DNA from: Leptospira terpstrae serovar Hualin str. LT 11-33 = ATCC 700639
Lineage (GTDB): Bacteria > Spirochaetota > Leptospiria > Leptospirales > Leptospiraceae
NCBI RefSeq assembly: GCF_000332495.1
Contig: NZ_AOGW02000023.1
Span: 165,835 to 229,834, forward strand
Direction: 5' to 3'
Length of the DNA: 64,000 nucleotides
Shown here: piece by piece, positions 17,601 through 26,848 of the stretch
How the letters are laid out: every line of letters begins with the position of its first letter
Position numbering within the stretch: the first letter of the stretch is position 1
The notes under the pieces: generated by a model
What the model saw: the letters and a program-made list of their open reading frames with translations, nothing else
What the model was told of the DNA's origin: nothing
Databases searched by the model: none
Program-made: the position numbers and the translations under genes

Positions 17601-19211
17601 TGGGTTTGTAACTTGGGCAAAGTTTTGTTTGAAGTAACGGAATAGAGGTTGTGGTTTTTCACTGAGTACAGCTAAAGAGGAGTCCACACCCATAGAGCCA
17701 ATTGGTTCTTCTCCAGAAACTCCCATCGGTTTGATGATGGTAAACACATCTTCATGAGTGTAACCAAATGCTCTTTGACGTTCTAAAATGGTTTCGTGTT
17801 GCGGCTGTTTTACGTTCTCAGGATCAGGCAATGATCCCAAACGAATCATATTGTCTTCTACCCATTTACGATATGGTTTTTGAGTAGCGATTTGTTTTTT
17901 GATTTCTTCATCGTCAAGGATTTGTCCTTTTTCCATATCGATGAGAAGCATTCTGCCTGGACGAAGACGGTCTTGGACTAAAATTTCTTCTGGTGGTAAG
18001 TTGAGAACTCCTGCTTCCGAAGACATGATCACTTCATCATCTTTAGTGACTACGAATCTTGCGGGACGGAGTCCATTTCTATCGAGAGTGGCACCGATGA
18101 TTCGACCATCAGTAAAAGCAATGGCAGCAGGTCCATCCCAAGGTTCCATAAAAGTGGCATGGTATTCGTAGAACGCGCGTCTGTCGGCATCCATAGCTTT
18201 GTTTTTGGACCAAGCTTCCGGAATCATCATCATCACAGAGTGAGGTAAAGACCTACCTCCCATGACTAATAATTCTAGAACTGTATCAAAAGTAGCAGTA
18301 TCAGACTGACCTTCCATAACTATCGGAAGCATTCGACGTAGTTCATCCCCATAGAGTGGTGATTGCATTACCATTTGGCGAGCAGCCATCCAGTTCATGT
18401 TCCCACGAAGTGTATTGATTTCACCATTGTGAGCAATCTGGCGATAAGGGTGAGCCAAATCCCAAGTAGGGAAGGTGTTAGTCGAAAATCTTGTATGAGT
18501 CAAACAAAAGGCAGAAGTTAAATCAGGGGATTTTAAATCTTCGTAGAATTTTTTAACTTGGTCACCGAGTAACATCCCTTTGTATACGATAGTACGTGAG
18601 GAAAAACTAGGAACGTAGTACTGTGAACGATCCAATTTCATTTCCGAACGGATTCGTCTGTCTATCAGGCGACGGATGAGAAACAGTTTTCTTTCGAAAT
18701 CGTCCGAAGTTTTGATTTTTTTGGATTTTTTACCAATGAATACTTGTTTGAATACAGGAATTGTTTTGGAAGCAACTACTCCCGCATATTCCTTGTTTAC
18801 TGGAACATCTCGGAATCCAAGAAATTCTTCCCCTTCGTCAACGATGATTTTTTCAATCACGTTTTCAACAGCGGTTCTCACTTCTGTGTTTTGCGGTAGG
18901 AAAAGAAATCCAACAGCATAATCACCTTCTTTGGGGAGGGTGAAGGGAAGATTCTTTCTAAAAAATGCATCGGGAATGTTGATCATGATCCCGGCACCGT
19001 CTCCGGTTTTTGGATCAGCTCCCTCTGCCCCTCGGTGTTCGAGGTTACACATCAGGCGGATCCCTTTGTCAACGATGTCGCGGGAACGTTTGCCTTTATA
19101 ATTTGCGATAAAACCAACACCACAGGAATCTTTGTCCATGGCAGGATCATACATACCTTGGGCCTGTGGGCCGAGCGGCGGAAGGATGGGTGGTTGGTTA
19201 GATTTTGACAT
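14634..19211 (-). CDS. gltB: Glutamate synthase large subunit
   Basis: A protein of 1525 residues, normal for bacterial GltB. The N-terminal class II amidotransferase domain begins at Cys30 (DSCGVGF), exposed after removal of a short propeptide. It hydrolyses glutamine; ammonia passes to the FMN domain (about 830-1200), which shows [18 protein letters not shown] and the 3Fe-4S cluster site [15 protein letters not shown]. The C-terminal glxC beta-helix (about 1260-1480) contains GGKLIFQTP and [12 protein letters not shown]. With GltD it converts glutamine plus 2-oxoglutarate to two glutamates. About 417 bases without a gene lie upstream. Confidence 0.96.
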   Translation of the reverse strand: MSKSNQPPILPPLGPQAQGMYDPAMDKDSCGVGFIANYKGKRSRDIVDKGIRLMCNLEHRGAEGADPKTGDGAGIMINIPDAFFRKNLPFTLPKEGDYAVGFLFLPQNTEVRTAVENVIEKIIVDEGEEFLGFRDVPVNKEYAGVVASKTIPVFKQVFIGKKSKKIKTSDDFERKLFLIRRLIDRRIRSEMKLDRSQYYVPSFSSRTIVYKGMLLGDQVKKFYEDLKSPDLTSAFCLTHTRFSTNTFPTWDLAHPYRQIAHNGEINTLRGNMNWMAARQMVMQSPLYGDELRRMLPIVMEGQSDTATFDTVLELLVMGGRSLPHSVMMMIPEAWSKNKAMDADRRAFYEYHATFMEPWDGPAAIAFTDGRIIGATLDRNGLRPARFVVTKDDEVIMSSEAGVLNLPPEEILVQDRLRPGRMLLIDMEKGQILDDEEIKKQIATQKPYRKWVEDNMIRLGSLPDPENVKQPQHETILERQRAFGYTHEDVFTIIKPMGVSGEEPIGSMGVDSSLAVLSEKPQPLFRYFKQNFAQVTNPPIDPIREELVMELTTYIGPEGNLLSEEPEHAHRLELEHPILTNEDFEKIKQISEGHFKAKTFEILFDPSKKHDMRNSLDRVCADAAKAVREQGVNLIILTDHGVGEKKAAIPSLLAVAGLHHYLIREGLRTKAGIVLESGEPREVAHFALLCGYGANAINPYLAFETIADLSQQGLLPEVPNYKDAKKKYIKSIGKGLFKVFSKMGISTLQSYCGAQIFEAVGLDSELVNTYFAGTQSRIEGLSLEMLEEETVRRHKAAYDPTFFPNNLEPGGVHYYRKNGDSHLYTPITVHKLQKATQDNDYKTFKEFSSLIDNQNEKAITLRSLFHLDFEGSKAIPIEEVESVKSILKRFQTGAMSHGSISWEAHTTLAIAMNRIGAKSNTGEGGEDPVRFKTLPNGDSMRSAIKQVASARFGVTMEYLTNADDIQIKMAQGAKPGEGGQLPGHKVDKYIGWLRYSTPGVTLISPPPHHDIYSIEDLKQLIFDLKNSNPRARVSVKLVSESGVGTVAAGVAKAHADHILIAGHEGGTGASPISSIHHAGTPWELGLSETHQTLVANGLRDRVYLAVDGKLLTGKDVVVGALLGAEEFGFSTSALVSVGCIMMRKCHLNTCPVGVATQDEFLRSKFTGKPEYVVNFMTFVAEEVREIMAKLGFRTFEEMIGQVEKIKFKRPHHHWKARGLDFTKVLHRPTPVFPTGLFRTKEQNHHLDEQIDNELIRKSLPAIDHKQPVKIKTSIVNLNRSVGTMLSHEVTKKYGVDGLSEDTIDIEFTGTAGQSFGAFVTKGMTLRLVGEGNDYVGKGLCGGKLIFQTPKTAPYKAEENIVIGNTCFIGATSGNAYVNGIAGERFCVRNSGAHVIVEGTGDHGCEYMTGGRVVILGDIGRNFAAGMSGGIAYLWDPKTNKEALINKEMVDLDPLTDASEIAEVKKMVEDHKTYTGSKRAEEVLAKWDIVVKEMIKVIPRDYKKALEKMAEENASGKQNKEGVTARG

Positions 19212-19628
19212 ACGTACCCTACTCTAAAGCAATTACTGTACCTTGTTTTTGAATTTGGATGTACTGTCCAATTATTTTGTTTTCAGCAAAATGATTTATT
19301 TTTAGGCAAAATCAAACGTCCGGAAATGTATATTTTTGGTACAAGTCGATTACATTGTGTACATTTTGCTTATTTTGAAAACTTGATTGAATTCTGTCTA
19401 AAAAAACTTAGAGTACAGGAAACAAGCGAACTGCAACTTCCATAGGAAGATCGCTTAAATCGCAGCACCCTTTTTCGGCAAATCCGGGAAGTGGGTTTGT
19501 TAGTTTTGAGGCAGTTTGCAATGAGGATACTGAATTTTTTACAGTAGGATTCCCTTCCCTTTCAAAACTGTTTTGGTAGGAAGGAAAATGGACTATATAG
19601 ATAAAATTACGAACTTTGTTTGGTTCAA
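19212..19628. other. Gene-poor stretch upstream of gltB
   Basis: About 417 bases between gltB and aroK, both on the minus strand. It should contain the gltB promoter, but I find no convincing -35/-10 pair or sigma-54 site. Around 19325-19370 the sequence is rich in TGTACA-like words (GGTACAAG, TACATTGTGTACAT) that could be regulator half-sites. I see no RNA gene, repeat or clear terminator. Confidence 0.4.
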
Positions 19629-20165
19629 TTATTTAGATTTAATTCCTAGCCAATCTAAGATGTGTTCGGTGGCTTCCTCTTTGGAGAGTTTCGAAAGATT
19701 CAGTTTAAAATGAGCTGCTTCTTGGTAGACAGGTAGTCTTTTTTCTAGAATGGAACGGTAGGAAGTTTCTTTGGAAAGGTCGGGTCTTGTTGAATCTCCT
19801 TTTACTTTTTCCACGAGTTCTTCCAACCCTCGTTCCAAATACACGATCCTTCCTATACTACGGAGTAAGTCCAATTTTCTTTGGCTAGGGACTTCGTTTC
19901 CGGCCGCGTCCAAATCAAATAGAATCCCACCACCGCAATCAAGAATGATCCCATCGGCACCTTGTAGTTTTTGCAAAATGGAATATTCTAATTCTCTGAA
20001 TAACTTCCAGCCTGATTTCTCCACAAATTGGGGAATCGGAACACCGCCTGCTTCATACACTGCAATAGAGTCTGTGGAAACAACGGGGAATTCGGTTTTT
20101 TTGGACAATGTGCGAGAGACTTTGGATTTTCCAGCGCCTCTTGCGCCAATAAAGATAATGTTCAT
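19629..20165 (-). CDS. aroK: Shikimate kinase
   Basis: A protein of 178 residues with a Walker A GARGAGKS (7-14), a shikimate-binding Asp in VVSTDSIAV (about 32), Arg57 in LFRELE, the CGGG Walker B-type motif (77-80), TRP (126-128) in the lid, and a RLPVYQEAA motif (143-151) that contacts the nucleotide. It phosphorylates shikimate in aromatic amino-acid biosynthesis. The insert IDLDAAGNEVPSQ near 85-95 is slightly longer than in the E. coli enzyme. It lies downstream of an HDOD gene on the same strand with a 36-base gap. Confidence 0.85.
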   Translation of the reverse strand: MNIIFIGARGAGKSKVSRTLSKKTEFPVVSTDSIAVYEAGGVPIPQFVEKSGWKLFRELEYSILQKLQGADGIILDCGGGILFDLDAAGNEVPSQRKLDLLRSIGRIVYLERGLEELVEKVKGDSTRPDLSKETSYRSILEKRLPVYQEAAHFKLNLSKLSKEEATEHILDWLGIKSK

Positions 20166-20201
20166 AAAATCTGACTCTATTGTGAGATTAAAACTAAAAA
20201 A

Positions 20202-21056
20202 CTATACGTTTAACAAATCAGCAAGGCCGGCTTGTAAATCCGGAATATGGACAAAATAAGTTTCAATATCAGCTTCCGTAACACCCGTTTGGCTGAGAGC
20301 AAAAGGAGAAATGGGAACAGACTCTCCACCAATATCAATTCCAATTCCGGAAACGACAATAAGGATACTCGCAATATGAACAACAGAGGTGAGAATAGGA
20401 TTGTTTTTTGAATTTTCTGGTGTGAGGTAGTTTGCCACGACATCAGTCAATTCCTGCGGGAAGTTCCAACGTTTCAAAAGATTCTCAGACACTTCCATAT
20501 GTGTGTATCCAAAATACTTTTTTTCTAACGTAGGGAAAGGTTCTTGGTTGTCTTTTAGGTCAGCTTTGATTTGCATCATGACTGGACTAAAGAACTGCGC
20601 GAGAACAATTTTACCCACACTACAAAGTAGGCCAGAGGTGAAGGCTAGGTCTTTGTCGATTTTGAGTTTTTTGTGTTGTACGATTTTACTTGAGAGCTCT
20701 GCCACAAGCAAAGAAGAAGTCCAGAGCTGAGCTGCTTCCAATTGGTAGCTATTTAAGTCTTGAGAAAGGATTCCTTTGGCAGCAGTGAGAAGCACAATTT
20801 CTTTAACCGTTTTGATTCCAAGTGTCATAAGGGCTTCTTGGACTGTGCGGATGGGTTTGGAAGCCCTGTAGTATGCAGAATTAGAAAGTTTAATTACATT
20901 TGCAGTGATTGCTGGGTCTTTCGAAATTTCCTGTGCAAGGTCTGCAATATTTACGTCGGGTTTTTGGAGTTTTTCCAAAACCTTTGACACAACCGACGAA
21001 ATGGCAGGTAGTTTATTTACGTCTTGTAATACTTCATCAACCTTTGATTTTAGCAT
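20202..21056 (-). CDS. HDOD-domain signalling protein
   Basis: A protein of 284 residues, essentially a single HDOD domain: LPAISSVVSKVLEKLQKPD, the phase DLAQEISKDPAITANVIKLSNSAYYRA (about 37-63), GIKTVKEIVLL, and a YTHMEVSENLLKRWNFP stretch (about 185-200) that keeps some features of the HD fold but not its metal-binding His-Asp pair. Such proteins act in bacterial signalling and motility control. It lies 6 bases downstream of cheD, so a chemotaxis or motility role is likely by context. Confidence 0.85.
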   Translation of the reverse strand: MLKSKVDEVLQDVNKLPAISSVVSKVLEKLQKPDVNIADLAQEISKDPAITANVIKLSNSAYYRASKPIRTVQEALMTLGIKTVKEIVLLTAAKGILSQDLNSYQLEAAQLWTSSLLVAELSSKIVQHKKLKIDKDLAFTSGLLCSVGKIVLAQFFSPVMMQIKADLKDNQEPFPTLEKKYFGYTHMEVSENLLKRWNFPQELTDVVANYLTPENSKNNPILTSVVHIASILIVVSGIGIDIGGESVPISPFALSQTGVTEADIETYFVHIPDLQAGLADLLNV

Positions 21057-21062
21057 ATTCGC

Positions 21063-21566
21063 CTAACGCACCTTATAAAGGTATTTTTCCATACCAGCTT
21101 TTTTTAACAAAACACGTCCGTCGTCGCAGTAAAGACTGATAGTTCTTCCTTCATTCCCGGCCACATCTTCCACAATGACAGGGATTTTATTCTCTTCCAT
21201 AAATTTTTTGACAATAGCGATATTCTGTTCCCCAATGTTTTGCAAAAATTGGGAATTAATTCCCTTAAACATGGAGGCACCACCAAACATACGACAAGAG
21301 TATTGTCCAATGTTGGATCCTTGTTGTTTCATCATTGCGATGAGGATGGGTAGGGCAGTTTCTCCGTATTTATGCGGAAACTTGGTGGCATCCTTTCCTG
21401 TAGGATCTTTGGCAAGCATGATGTGGGAAATAGCCCCCACCTTTTGTTCAGGATCATACAGAACGATTCCTATGCACGAACCCAATGTAGTTCGGAGCAC
21501 ATCCGTATCTTTTCCGACCTTGATGTCGGCAATACCCACATTGATGATTTTGGATTTAATAGACAT
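21063..21566 (-). CDS. cheD: Chemoreceptor glutamine deamidase CheD
   Basis: A protein of 167 residues with the CheD catalytic pattern [13 protein letters not shown] (Cys about 32) and [11 protein letters not shown] (His about 49); the Thr in the N-terminal strand is also present. CheD deamidates specific glutamines of chemoreceptors and interacts with CheC where that is present. [14 protein letters not shown] at the N-terminus and FGGASMFKG in the middle also fit the family. It precedes the HDOD gene on the same strand and diverges from the TraB-family gene. Confidence 0.92.
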   Translation of the reverse strand: MSIKSKIINVGIADIKVGKDTDVLRTTLGSCIGIVLYDPEQKVGAISHIMLAKDPTGKDATKFPHKYGETALPILIAMMKQQGSNIGQYSCRMFGGASMFKGINSQFLQNIGEQNIAIVKKFMEENKIPVIVEDVAGNEGRTISLYCDDGRVLLKKAGMEKYLYKVR

Positions 21567-21626
21567 TCTACTTGTTTCTAGAGAGTGGAACCGTTACTTA
21601 GGTATTATAGATAGTAACCTTTCCTT

Positions 21627-22850
21627 ATGCGTTCAATCAAAAAATCAACTCCCCCAAGAAAATCTGCCAAAAAAGGTTTCAAAACAACAGAACCTTATCT
21701 CTTCCAAACCATCGGAAAAACGGAAGTCCACATTTTGGGAACGGCACATGTTTCCAAACAAAGTGTAGATGAAGTCGAAAAAATGATCCGAACTTTAAAA
21801 CCCGATGTCATTTGTGTCGAGTTGTGTGAGTCTCGAATGAAGTCTGTGGAAGATCCGGACTATTTAAAAAAATTAGATATATTCAAAGTTTTTAAAGAAC
21901 GAAAGATGTGGTTGCTTTTATCCAGCCTCATCCTTTCCTCATTTCAGAAAAAAATCGGCAATAAAGACATCAAACCGGGTGATGAAATGCGTAAGGCAAT
22001 CACGATGGCCAGGTCTTTAAAAAAACCAGTGGTCGCTGTGGATAGAGAAATCCAAACCACATTGAAAAGGTCTTGGGGGAATGTTGGATTTTTCTCTAAA
22101 ATGTATCTCTTCAGTGCTCTCCTTGCATCTCTTTTGGTAAAAGAGGATGTTTCGGATGATAAAATCGAAGAGATGAAATCGGATGACATACTCAAAGACT
22201 TATTCTCTCAAATTCCAAAAAAATATGAATCCGTAAAACATGTCATCATTGATGAAAGAGATGTGTATTTGGCTGAAAAAATTCGCCAAGCAGCCGATGG
22301 TAAATCAGCGAAAAAGATTTTGGCGGTTGTGGGTGCAGGGCATTTGGCTGGAATCCAAAGAAATATTCATACAGCGAACGACTTATCTGTGTTAGATGAA
22401 GTTCCTAAACGCAATTGGTGGGATAATATTAGTATCATTCTATACCCTGTATTTTTTGCAGGTCTTATTGGTTACACCACTTGGAGCCAAGGTGGAGAAG
22501 CCGGTATGGATTTATTTTCCAAACTCATTTATATCAAAGGGGGACTTGCAGCCCTAGGTGCCCTCATTGCCTGGGCTCATCCTATTTCCATCCTTCTTGC
22601 TTTTATCACAGCTCCCATTGGAACTTTTATTCCTATTTTCAAAGCAGGTTGGGTGAGTGCACTTTCTGAATCGTATTTGCGTAAACCTTTAGTGGAAGAC
22701 TTCGAACACATTGCAGAAGATTCAGAAACCTTTGTTGGTTTTTGGAAAAACCGTGTCCTTCATATCTTTCTTGTTTTTTTCCTCCCCCAATTTGGATCTA
22801 CCATCGGAACCATTATTGTTGCTGGAAAAGGCTTGAAGAATTTATTTTAG
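21627..22850 (+). CDS. TraB/PrgY-family membrane protein
   Basis: A protein of 407 residues. The N-terminal domain has the TraB motif ILGTAHVSKQSVDEV (about 36-50) with DVICVELCESR (about 62-72) and a second GAGHLAGIQ (about 234-242), matching the GTAH/E/GxxH pattern proposed as a metalloprotease-like site in the Tiki/TraB superfamily. Three or four membrane helices occupy residues 265-400. TraB/PrgY proteins in enterococci limit pheromone activity; the role of chromosomal homologues elsewhere is not known. It diverges from cheD. Confidence 0.85.
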   Translation: MRSIKKSTPPRKSAKKGFKTTEPYLFQTIGKTEVHILGTAHVSKQSVDEVEKMIRTLKPDVICVELCESRMKSVEDPDYLKKLDIFKVFKERKMWLLLSSLILSSFQKKIGNKDIKPGDEMRKAITMARSLKKPVVAVDREIQTTLKRSWGNVGFFSKMYLFSALLASLLVKEDVSDDKIEEMKSDDILKDLFSQIPKKYESVKHVIIDERDVYLAEKIRQAADGKSAKKILAVVGAGHLAGIQRNIHTANDLSVLDEVPKRNWWDNISIILYPVFFAGLIGYTTWSQGGEAGMDLFSKLIYIKGGLAALGALIAWAHPISILLAFITAPIGTFIPIFKAGWVSALSESYLRKPLVEDFEHIAEDSETFVGFWKNRVLHIFLVFFLPQFGSTIGTIIVAGKGLKNLF

Positions 22851-22891
22851 GATATAAGATTAGTTTCGTCTAATCACTGAAGTAAGAAAGT

Positions 22892-23263
22892 ATGAAACGA
22901 AAGTTTGCAATTGGATTCATTCTAATTTTCCTAACTTACCTGGGATGTAAATCCTCGGTTTTCGGATTTTGTACTTCCGCAGAAAAGTTTGTGGAACGGA
23001 CTTCTGTTCCGCCTTGCCACCAAACGGCAGAATCCAATGAAAATTCAGATGATTCTTGTGAATGCCCTCTCGCTCACGAGGAACTTCAATCTTCTACTGC
23101 GACTGATTTTCCCATCTGGAAGCCGGTAAAGGTTACTTTTTGGAATGTATTTGCAGCTCTCGAACCAAAATTCATTCAGGGCCAATCCAAACTTTGGTTA
23201 GTATCATCGCTTCGATCTCCTCCTTCTTATTTCCCTACCCAAACAATTCGACTTCTGATTTGA
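22892..23263 (+). CDS. Small Cys-rich exported protein beside a copper-storage gene
   Basis: A protein of 123 residues with a signal peptide (FAIGFILIFLTYLGC, Cys19 as a possible lipobox) and a short region with HQTAESNENSDDSCECPLAHEE, which carries several Cys and His that could bind metal. I do not recognise the family. The following gene is a Csp-like copper-binding protein 72 bases away on the same strand, and a perfect dyad lies between them. A copper-related role is inferred from that context only. Confidence 0.55.
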   Translation: MKRKFAIGFILIFLTYLGCKSSVFGFCTSAEKFVERTSVPPCHQTAESNENSDDSCECPLAHEELQSSTATDFPIWKPVKVTFWNVFAALEPKFIQGQSKLWLVSSLRSPPSYFPTQTIRLLI

Positions 23264-23270
23264 GATGGCA

Positions 23271-23285
23271 CACCTAATTTAGGTG
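23271..23285. promoter_or_regulatory. Perfect dyad upstream of the copper-storage gene
   Basis: CACCTAA-T-TTAGGTG is a perfect 15-base palindrome 50 bases before the start at 23336 and 8 bases after the preceding stop. It could be an operator for a metal regulator; it matches no consensus I can name, and chance cannot be excluded. Confidence 0.3.
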
Positions 23286-23335
23286 AATGAATTGTACATT
23301 TCAAGATTATGAAAATTTAACAGAGGTTATACGAT

Positions 23336-23782
23336 ATGAATCGCAAAGAATTATTACAAAAAGCAGGATTGGCAGTTGCTGTTTCCGGAATTTTATCTAC
23401 ACTTTCCGCAGAAGACCATGACCATTCTACGATGGCAATGCCCACAGCAGGAAAATCAAAGTATTCCAAAGCTATGATGGCGGCACTTCACTGCCAACTT
23501 TCTGCTGAGGTTTGTCTCAGCCATTGCCTCACAGAACTTGGAAAAGGGGAAAAGTCATTGGCTGCCTGTGCTACTAGTACAAGAGAAGTCATTAGTTTAT
23601 GTGATTCCTTTGTGAAATTAGCAAGCCAGTCTTCAGCTTACACAAAGAAGTTAGCAAACTTATGTATTGAGGTTTGTGAAGCTTGTGCAAAGGAATGTGA
23701 TAAACATGCCAACCACCATACGGTATGTAAAGAATGCAGAGACAGCTGTCTTGCTTGCATAAAAGAATTAAAAAAAGTCTAA
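23336..23782 (+). CDS. Csp1-like four-helix-bundle copper-storage protein (DUF326 type)
   Basis: A protein of 148 residues. An N-terminal signal (KELLQKAGLAVAVSGILSTLSA) with an Arg-Lys pair before it looks like a Tat-type signal. The mature part has 13 cysteines in spaced pairs on helices (LHCQLSAEVCLSHC, NLCIEVCEACAKEC, TVCKECRDSCLAC), the pattern of Csp1-type tubes that hold many Cu(I) ions inside a four-helix bundle. It probably stores or buffers copper in the periplasm, which fits a genome region with a copper-dependent cbb3 oxidase, though that locus is about 12 kb away. A clear terminator follows. Confidence 0.8.
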   Translation: MNRKELLQKAGLAVAVSGILSTLSAEDHDHSTMAMPTAGKSKYSKAMMAALHCQLSAEVCLSHCLTELGKGEKSLAACATSTREVISLCDSFVKLASQSSAYTKKLANLCIEVCEACAKECDKHANHHTVCKECRDSCLACIKELKKV

Positions 23783-23811
23783 CCATTCAATTAGAAAGAC
23801 TTTGTCGTAAG

Positions 23812-23843
23812 CTGTCCGTCGTTTGGCGGGCAGTTTTTCTTTT
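23812..23843 (+). terminator. Rho-independent terminator after the Csp1-like gene
   Basis: CTGTCCGTC and GGCGGGCAG pair over 9 bp with two G-U pairs around a GTTT loop, followed directly by TTTTTCTTTT. It begins 29 bases after the Csp1-like stop and separates it from the convergent gene at 23851. Confidence 0.8.
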
Positions 23844-23850
23844 AAAAATA

Positions 23851-24699
23851 CTAACGTTTTTTAACTTTTTTCTTAGCTTTTGGTTTAGTTGCCGGTTTTG
23901 ATTTTTTGGCCGGAGTCGTTTTTTTAGCCCCAGTTTTTTTCTTCACAGCTAATTTCTTCTGGTTTTTTTTATAAACCGAAGGTTCATACTTAGAAAAATC
24001 CACTTCAATCTTTTTGGGGACAGCAAATTCTGGATTTGCTTTGGGAGAAGGGAGGATGGCAAAGTTATCTTTTGGAGTACCTAAAAATTCTCTGAGTGTG
24101 CGAATGTTTTCATTTCGTCTCACTAAGTTATAATTCCCAGGAATATCAAACCACAAGTCACGACCTTGGCCAAACTCTGTACTTTCTTGTGGAGGAAAGG
24201 AAAAGTCTTCGATGGCAGAGAGAGGTTGGAAGAGGGGAAAGAACAATGCATTTTTGTAATTTGTTTTTACCCAATCAGATTCATAACCCCAATAGGATTG
24301 TCTTGTGTTTGTAAATCGGTCAGAACCATGGAAGGGAGTTCCGAGAGTGATAAGACGTTTGACTTTTCTTCTTGCTTCGTCAGGTAAAATTAATACGAGA
24401 AGTCCGCCAGTGTTGTGAGCGATCAAAGTTACTTCGTTAGGTGCCGTGAGGATTTGTTTGGCCAGATATTGGACAGCTTCTTCTAATGATAAAGGGTCAC
24501 GGAGAGTAGAAAGGATTCCCACTTTGAATCCCAAGTTGTCCAGGTTGGATTTGAGTCTAGAATAGTAGGAACGTCCAGCGAGAAACCCGGGAACGATCAA
24601 TATGTTTTTATCCTTATTATTCTCCACAAACAAATGGCTGGGAAGATAAAACGACAATAACGCCCAAAAACGTTCCAGATATTCTATGAATCGAAACAT
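23851..24699 (-). CDS. Alpha/beta-hydrolase-fold protein with altered nucleophile elbow and Lys-rich tail
   Basis: A protein of 282 residues. NILIVPGFLAGRSYY (about 30-44) matches the first strand and oxyanion loop of lipase-like hydrolases, and VTLIAHNTGGLLVLI (about 91-105) is the nucleophile elbow, but the expected HSxGG is HNTGG: the catalytic Ser is Asn. ITLGTPFHGSDRF follows as in lipases. The last 45 residues are Lys/Ala/Pro-rich (AKKKVKKR end), like histone-H1 tails. It may be an inactive hydrolase or one with a shifted Thr nucleophile. It is convergent with the copper gene. Confidence 0.6.
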   Translation of the reverse strand: MFRFIEYLERFWALLSFYLPSHLFVENNKDKNILIVPGFLAGRSYYSRLKSNLDNLGFKVGILSTLRDPLSLEEAVQYLAKQILTAPNEVTLIAHNTGGLLVLILPDEARRKVKRLITLGTPFHGSDRFTNTRQSYWGYESDWVKTNYKNALFFPLFQPLSAIEDFSFPPQESTEFGQGRDLWFDIPGNYNLVRRNENIRTLREFLGTPKDNFAILPSPKANPEFAVPKKIEVDFSKYEPSVYKKNQKKLAVKKKTGAKKTTPAKKSKPATKPKAKKKVKKR

Positions 24700-24814
24700 G
24701 AATTAAATGATTCTGTCAGACTCAATTCTTGTCTATGAAAATCAATTCCAGCGTCAGAAGAATTCCTGAATTGACCGATAACCGTACTTACATAGGATTG
24801 CCTTTTAGAATCGT

Positions 24815-25180
24815 ATGAGTCATAGTTTCTCTCTTATTTTACTTCTGTGTTTGATTCCAGCGGTTCTTTCAGCCGATCCGGGAAATTATGAAGAGGCCGC
24901 GAAGTTATTGCCTCAAATTTGGGAAACAAAGTATCCCCTTCCTTATGGAAAACTGACGAAAAAAGACCCTTTAAAACAAGGGATTCGGCATGTAACTCGT
25001 AAGAAGGGAAAGTATTGGATGTACAATTTCGAAGTTTTTATGCCAAAATACGAAAGGAAAGAAACCGTTGCCGTTCCGAAAGAAGACGGTCGGAATATTC
25101 TCGTATTTTTACTATGGAATCCGGGGATACCAGACGAACCCCACCGGATTGAACTTGGGGAACCACACGAAGGGAAATAA
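24815..25180 (+). CDS. Small exported protein of unknown function
   Basis: A protein of 121 residues with a clear signal peptide (FSLILLLCLIPAVLSA) cut before DPGNYEEAAKLLPQIWE. The mature domain is short, basic and aromatic (GKYWMYNFEVFMPKYERK) and ends LLWNPGIPDEPHRIELGEPHEGK. I do not recognise it. It ends one base before the ATG of the UDP-glucose pyrophosphorylase gene, so the two are probably in one operon. Confidence 0.6.
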   Translation: MSHSFSLILLLCLIPAVLSADPGNYEEAAKLLPQIWETKYPLPYGKLTKKDPLKQGIRHVTRKKGKYWMYNFEVFMPKYERKETVAVPKEDGRNILVFLLWNPGIPDEPHRIELGEPHEGK

Positions 25181-25181
25181 G

Positions 25182-26594
25182 ATGGAGAAACAGAAATCGG
25201 ACCAACTGATCAGAGAGACCATGAAAGCTGCTGGCCTTTCGGATGCTTTCATTACTGATTTTATTACAAAGGTGGACCTTGTTCGAAACGGCGAAACAGG
25301 AATAGTCGCTTGGGAAGAAGTGGGGGATTTGGATCCCAAAACGGATGAAATTTCCCTAGAATCAATTCATTCTTCTTATCCTACCGATCTTAGTCTACTC
25401 TCGAAATTGGTAGTGATCAAATTGAATGGAGGCCTGGGAACTAGTATGGGCCTTGATAAAGCAAAGTCTCTTATCCCCATTAAAGATTCTATGTCTTTTC
25501 TTGCTGTCATGGCCAAACAAATAGAATACATTCGCTCTGAGTATAAAGTCGAAGTTCCACTTCTTTTTATGGATTCTTATAACACACAAAAGGATTCACA
25601 AAAGGAATTAGAAAAAAATGGATTCAAACAAACATTAAGAACCAGTTTTTTGCAAAACAAAGTTCCGCGTTTAGATGCAGAAACCTTTGCTCCTATCCAA
25701 AATAAAAATGAAAAAGAAAATTGGTGCCCACCTGGTCATGGTGATATTTACTTCACGATGGTACAAGAAGGGATTTTAGATGAATTACTCTCTAAGGGTT
25801 TTGAAATTGCCTTCCTCTCCAATGGAGACAATTTGGGTGCGACGGTAGATCCACATATCGTAAGTTATCTTTTAAAAGAAGACATTCATTTTGCCATGGA
25901 GATGACTCCAAAAACTTTAGCTGATAAAAAAGGGGGAGCCATCTACAGAAAAACTGTGGGTGGAAAATTCATTAAGTATGAGTTATTAGAAACAGCACAG
26001 GTTCCGGAAGAACATGAAAATGAATTTAGTGGTCTTGGAAAATTTAGAACTTTTTCCACAAACAACCTTTGGATCAATCTTCGTGCTTTGAAAGAAAGAT
26101 TCAACCAAGGAAATTTTTCATTATCTCTGATCGTAAATCCTAAACAAGTAGATGGTAAATCAGTTATCCAATTGGAAACTGCCATGGGAAGTGCAGTGGG
26201 AAATTTTCCCAAATTCAAAGGAATCATCATTCCCAGAGATCGGTTTGCGCCGGTAAAAAAAACGGAAGATTATCTCATCCGACGTTCGGATGCTTATGTT
26301 TTGAATTCTGATTTTTCCCTCACCATGGCAAAGGAAAGAAAATCTGCTGGATTAACTGAGGTTTTAGTTAATTTAGATGAATCTCATTACAAAAAAATAC
26401 ACCAGTTTGATGATCTTTTTCAAAAGTATCCATCTCTTCTTTATTGCGAAGAGTTAGTGGTCACTGGAAAAGTTTTGTTTGATGTACCAGTTACCATCAA
26501 AGGAAAAGTTAAGTTCCAAAACCAATCGAATGAATTAAAGAAAATTTCCTCTTTGAACCGTAAGGAATTTGAAAACGAAACTATCGATTTATGA
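25182..26594 (+). CDS. UTP-glucose-1-phosphate uridylyltransferase, eukaryote-like UDPGP family
   Basis: A protein of 470 residues. I start at ATG 25182, preceded by AGGGAAATAAG; the frame is open further upstream but that would overlap the previous gene. The nucleotide-binding motif KLNGGLGTSMGLDKAKSLI (about 82-100), CPPGHGDIY (about 184-192) and FLSNGDNLGATVD (about 209-221) mark the UDPGP family of eukaryotic UGP2, which differs from bacterial GalU. It makes UDP-glucose from glucose-1-phosphate and UTP for envelope polysaccharides. The gene symbol is left blank because it is not GalU. The next small lipoprotein gene overlaps its stop by 4 bases. Confidence 0.9.
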   Translation: MEKQKSDQLIRETMKAAGLSDAFITDFITKVDLVRNGETGIVAWEEVGDLDPKTDEISLESIHSSYPTDLSLLSKLVVIKLNGGLGTSMGLDKAKSLIPIKDSMSFLAVMAKQIEYIRSEYKVEVPLLFMDSYNTQKDSQKELEKNGFKQTLRTSFLQNKVPRLDAETFAPIQNKNEKENWCPPGHGDIYFTMVQEGILDELLSKGFEIAFLSNGDNLGATVDPHIVSYLLKEDIHFAMEMTPKTLADKKGGAIYRKTVGGKFIKYELLETAQVPEEHENEFSGLGKFRTFSTNNLWINLRALKERFNQGNFSLSLIVNPKQVDGKSVIQLETAMGSAVGNFPKFKGIIIPRDRFAPVKKTEDYLIRRSDAYVLNSDFSLTMAKERKSAGLTEVLVNLDESHYKKIHQFDDLFQKYPSLLYCEELVVTGKVLFDVPVTIKGKVKFQNQSNELKKISSLNRKEFENETIDL

Positions 26595-26848
26595 AACTAA
26601 TTTTCTATTTTTTCCTTTTTGCTGGATTTATACATTGCGGTTCTCCATTTTCATTTCGATCAGCATGTTATGAACGTAACAAATGTTCTACGATTGAAGG
26701 GCAGTGTTTTTTACGGAACGATGCATTTTACAAGATTTCGACAAGTAGTCCGGATTATAGTGCCCAAGACCTTACTGCGCTAGTGGGTAGTTGTTTGGGT
26801 TTAGAAAAAACTTGTAAAAAAAACTGCGAAAGTGGAACTATTTTTTAG
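26591..26848 (+). CDS. Small Cys-rich lipoprotein
   Basis: An 85-residue protein whose ATG overlaps the preceding stop (ATGA). The signal MKLIFYFFLFAGFIHC ends in a FIHC lipobox (Cys16). The mature part has six further cysteines in CYERNKCSTIEGQC, GSCLGLEKTCKKNC, suggesting disulphides outside the membrane. I do not recognise the family. It ends 11 bases into the convergent TetR gene's 3' end. Confidence 0.6.
   Translation: MKLIFYFFLFAGFIHCGSPFSFRSACYERNKCSTIEGQCFLRNDAFYKISTSSPDYSAQDLTALVGSCLGLEKTCKKNCESGTIF

Noticed and set aside
19588..19714. 41-codon plus-strand frame with a good AGGAAGGA site
   Set aside because: Overlaps the 3' end of aroK in antisense and shows no protein-like features; the purine-rich site may be chance.
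21175..21768. Plus-strand frame of about 197 codons
   Set aside because: Mostly antisense to cheD and then out of frame with the start of the TraB-family gene; Cys/Met-rich without domain features.
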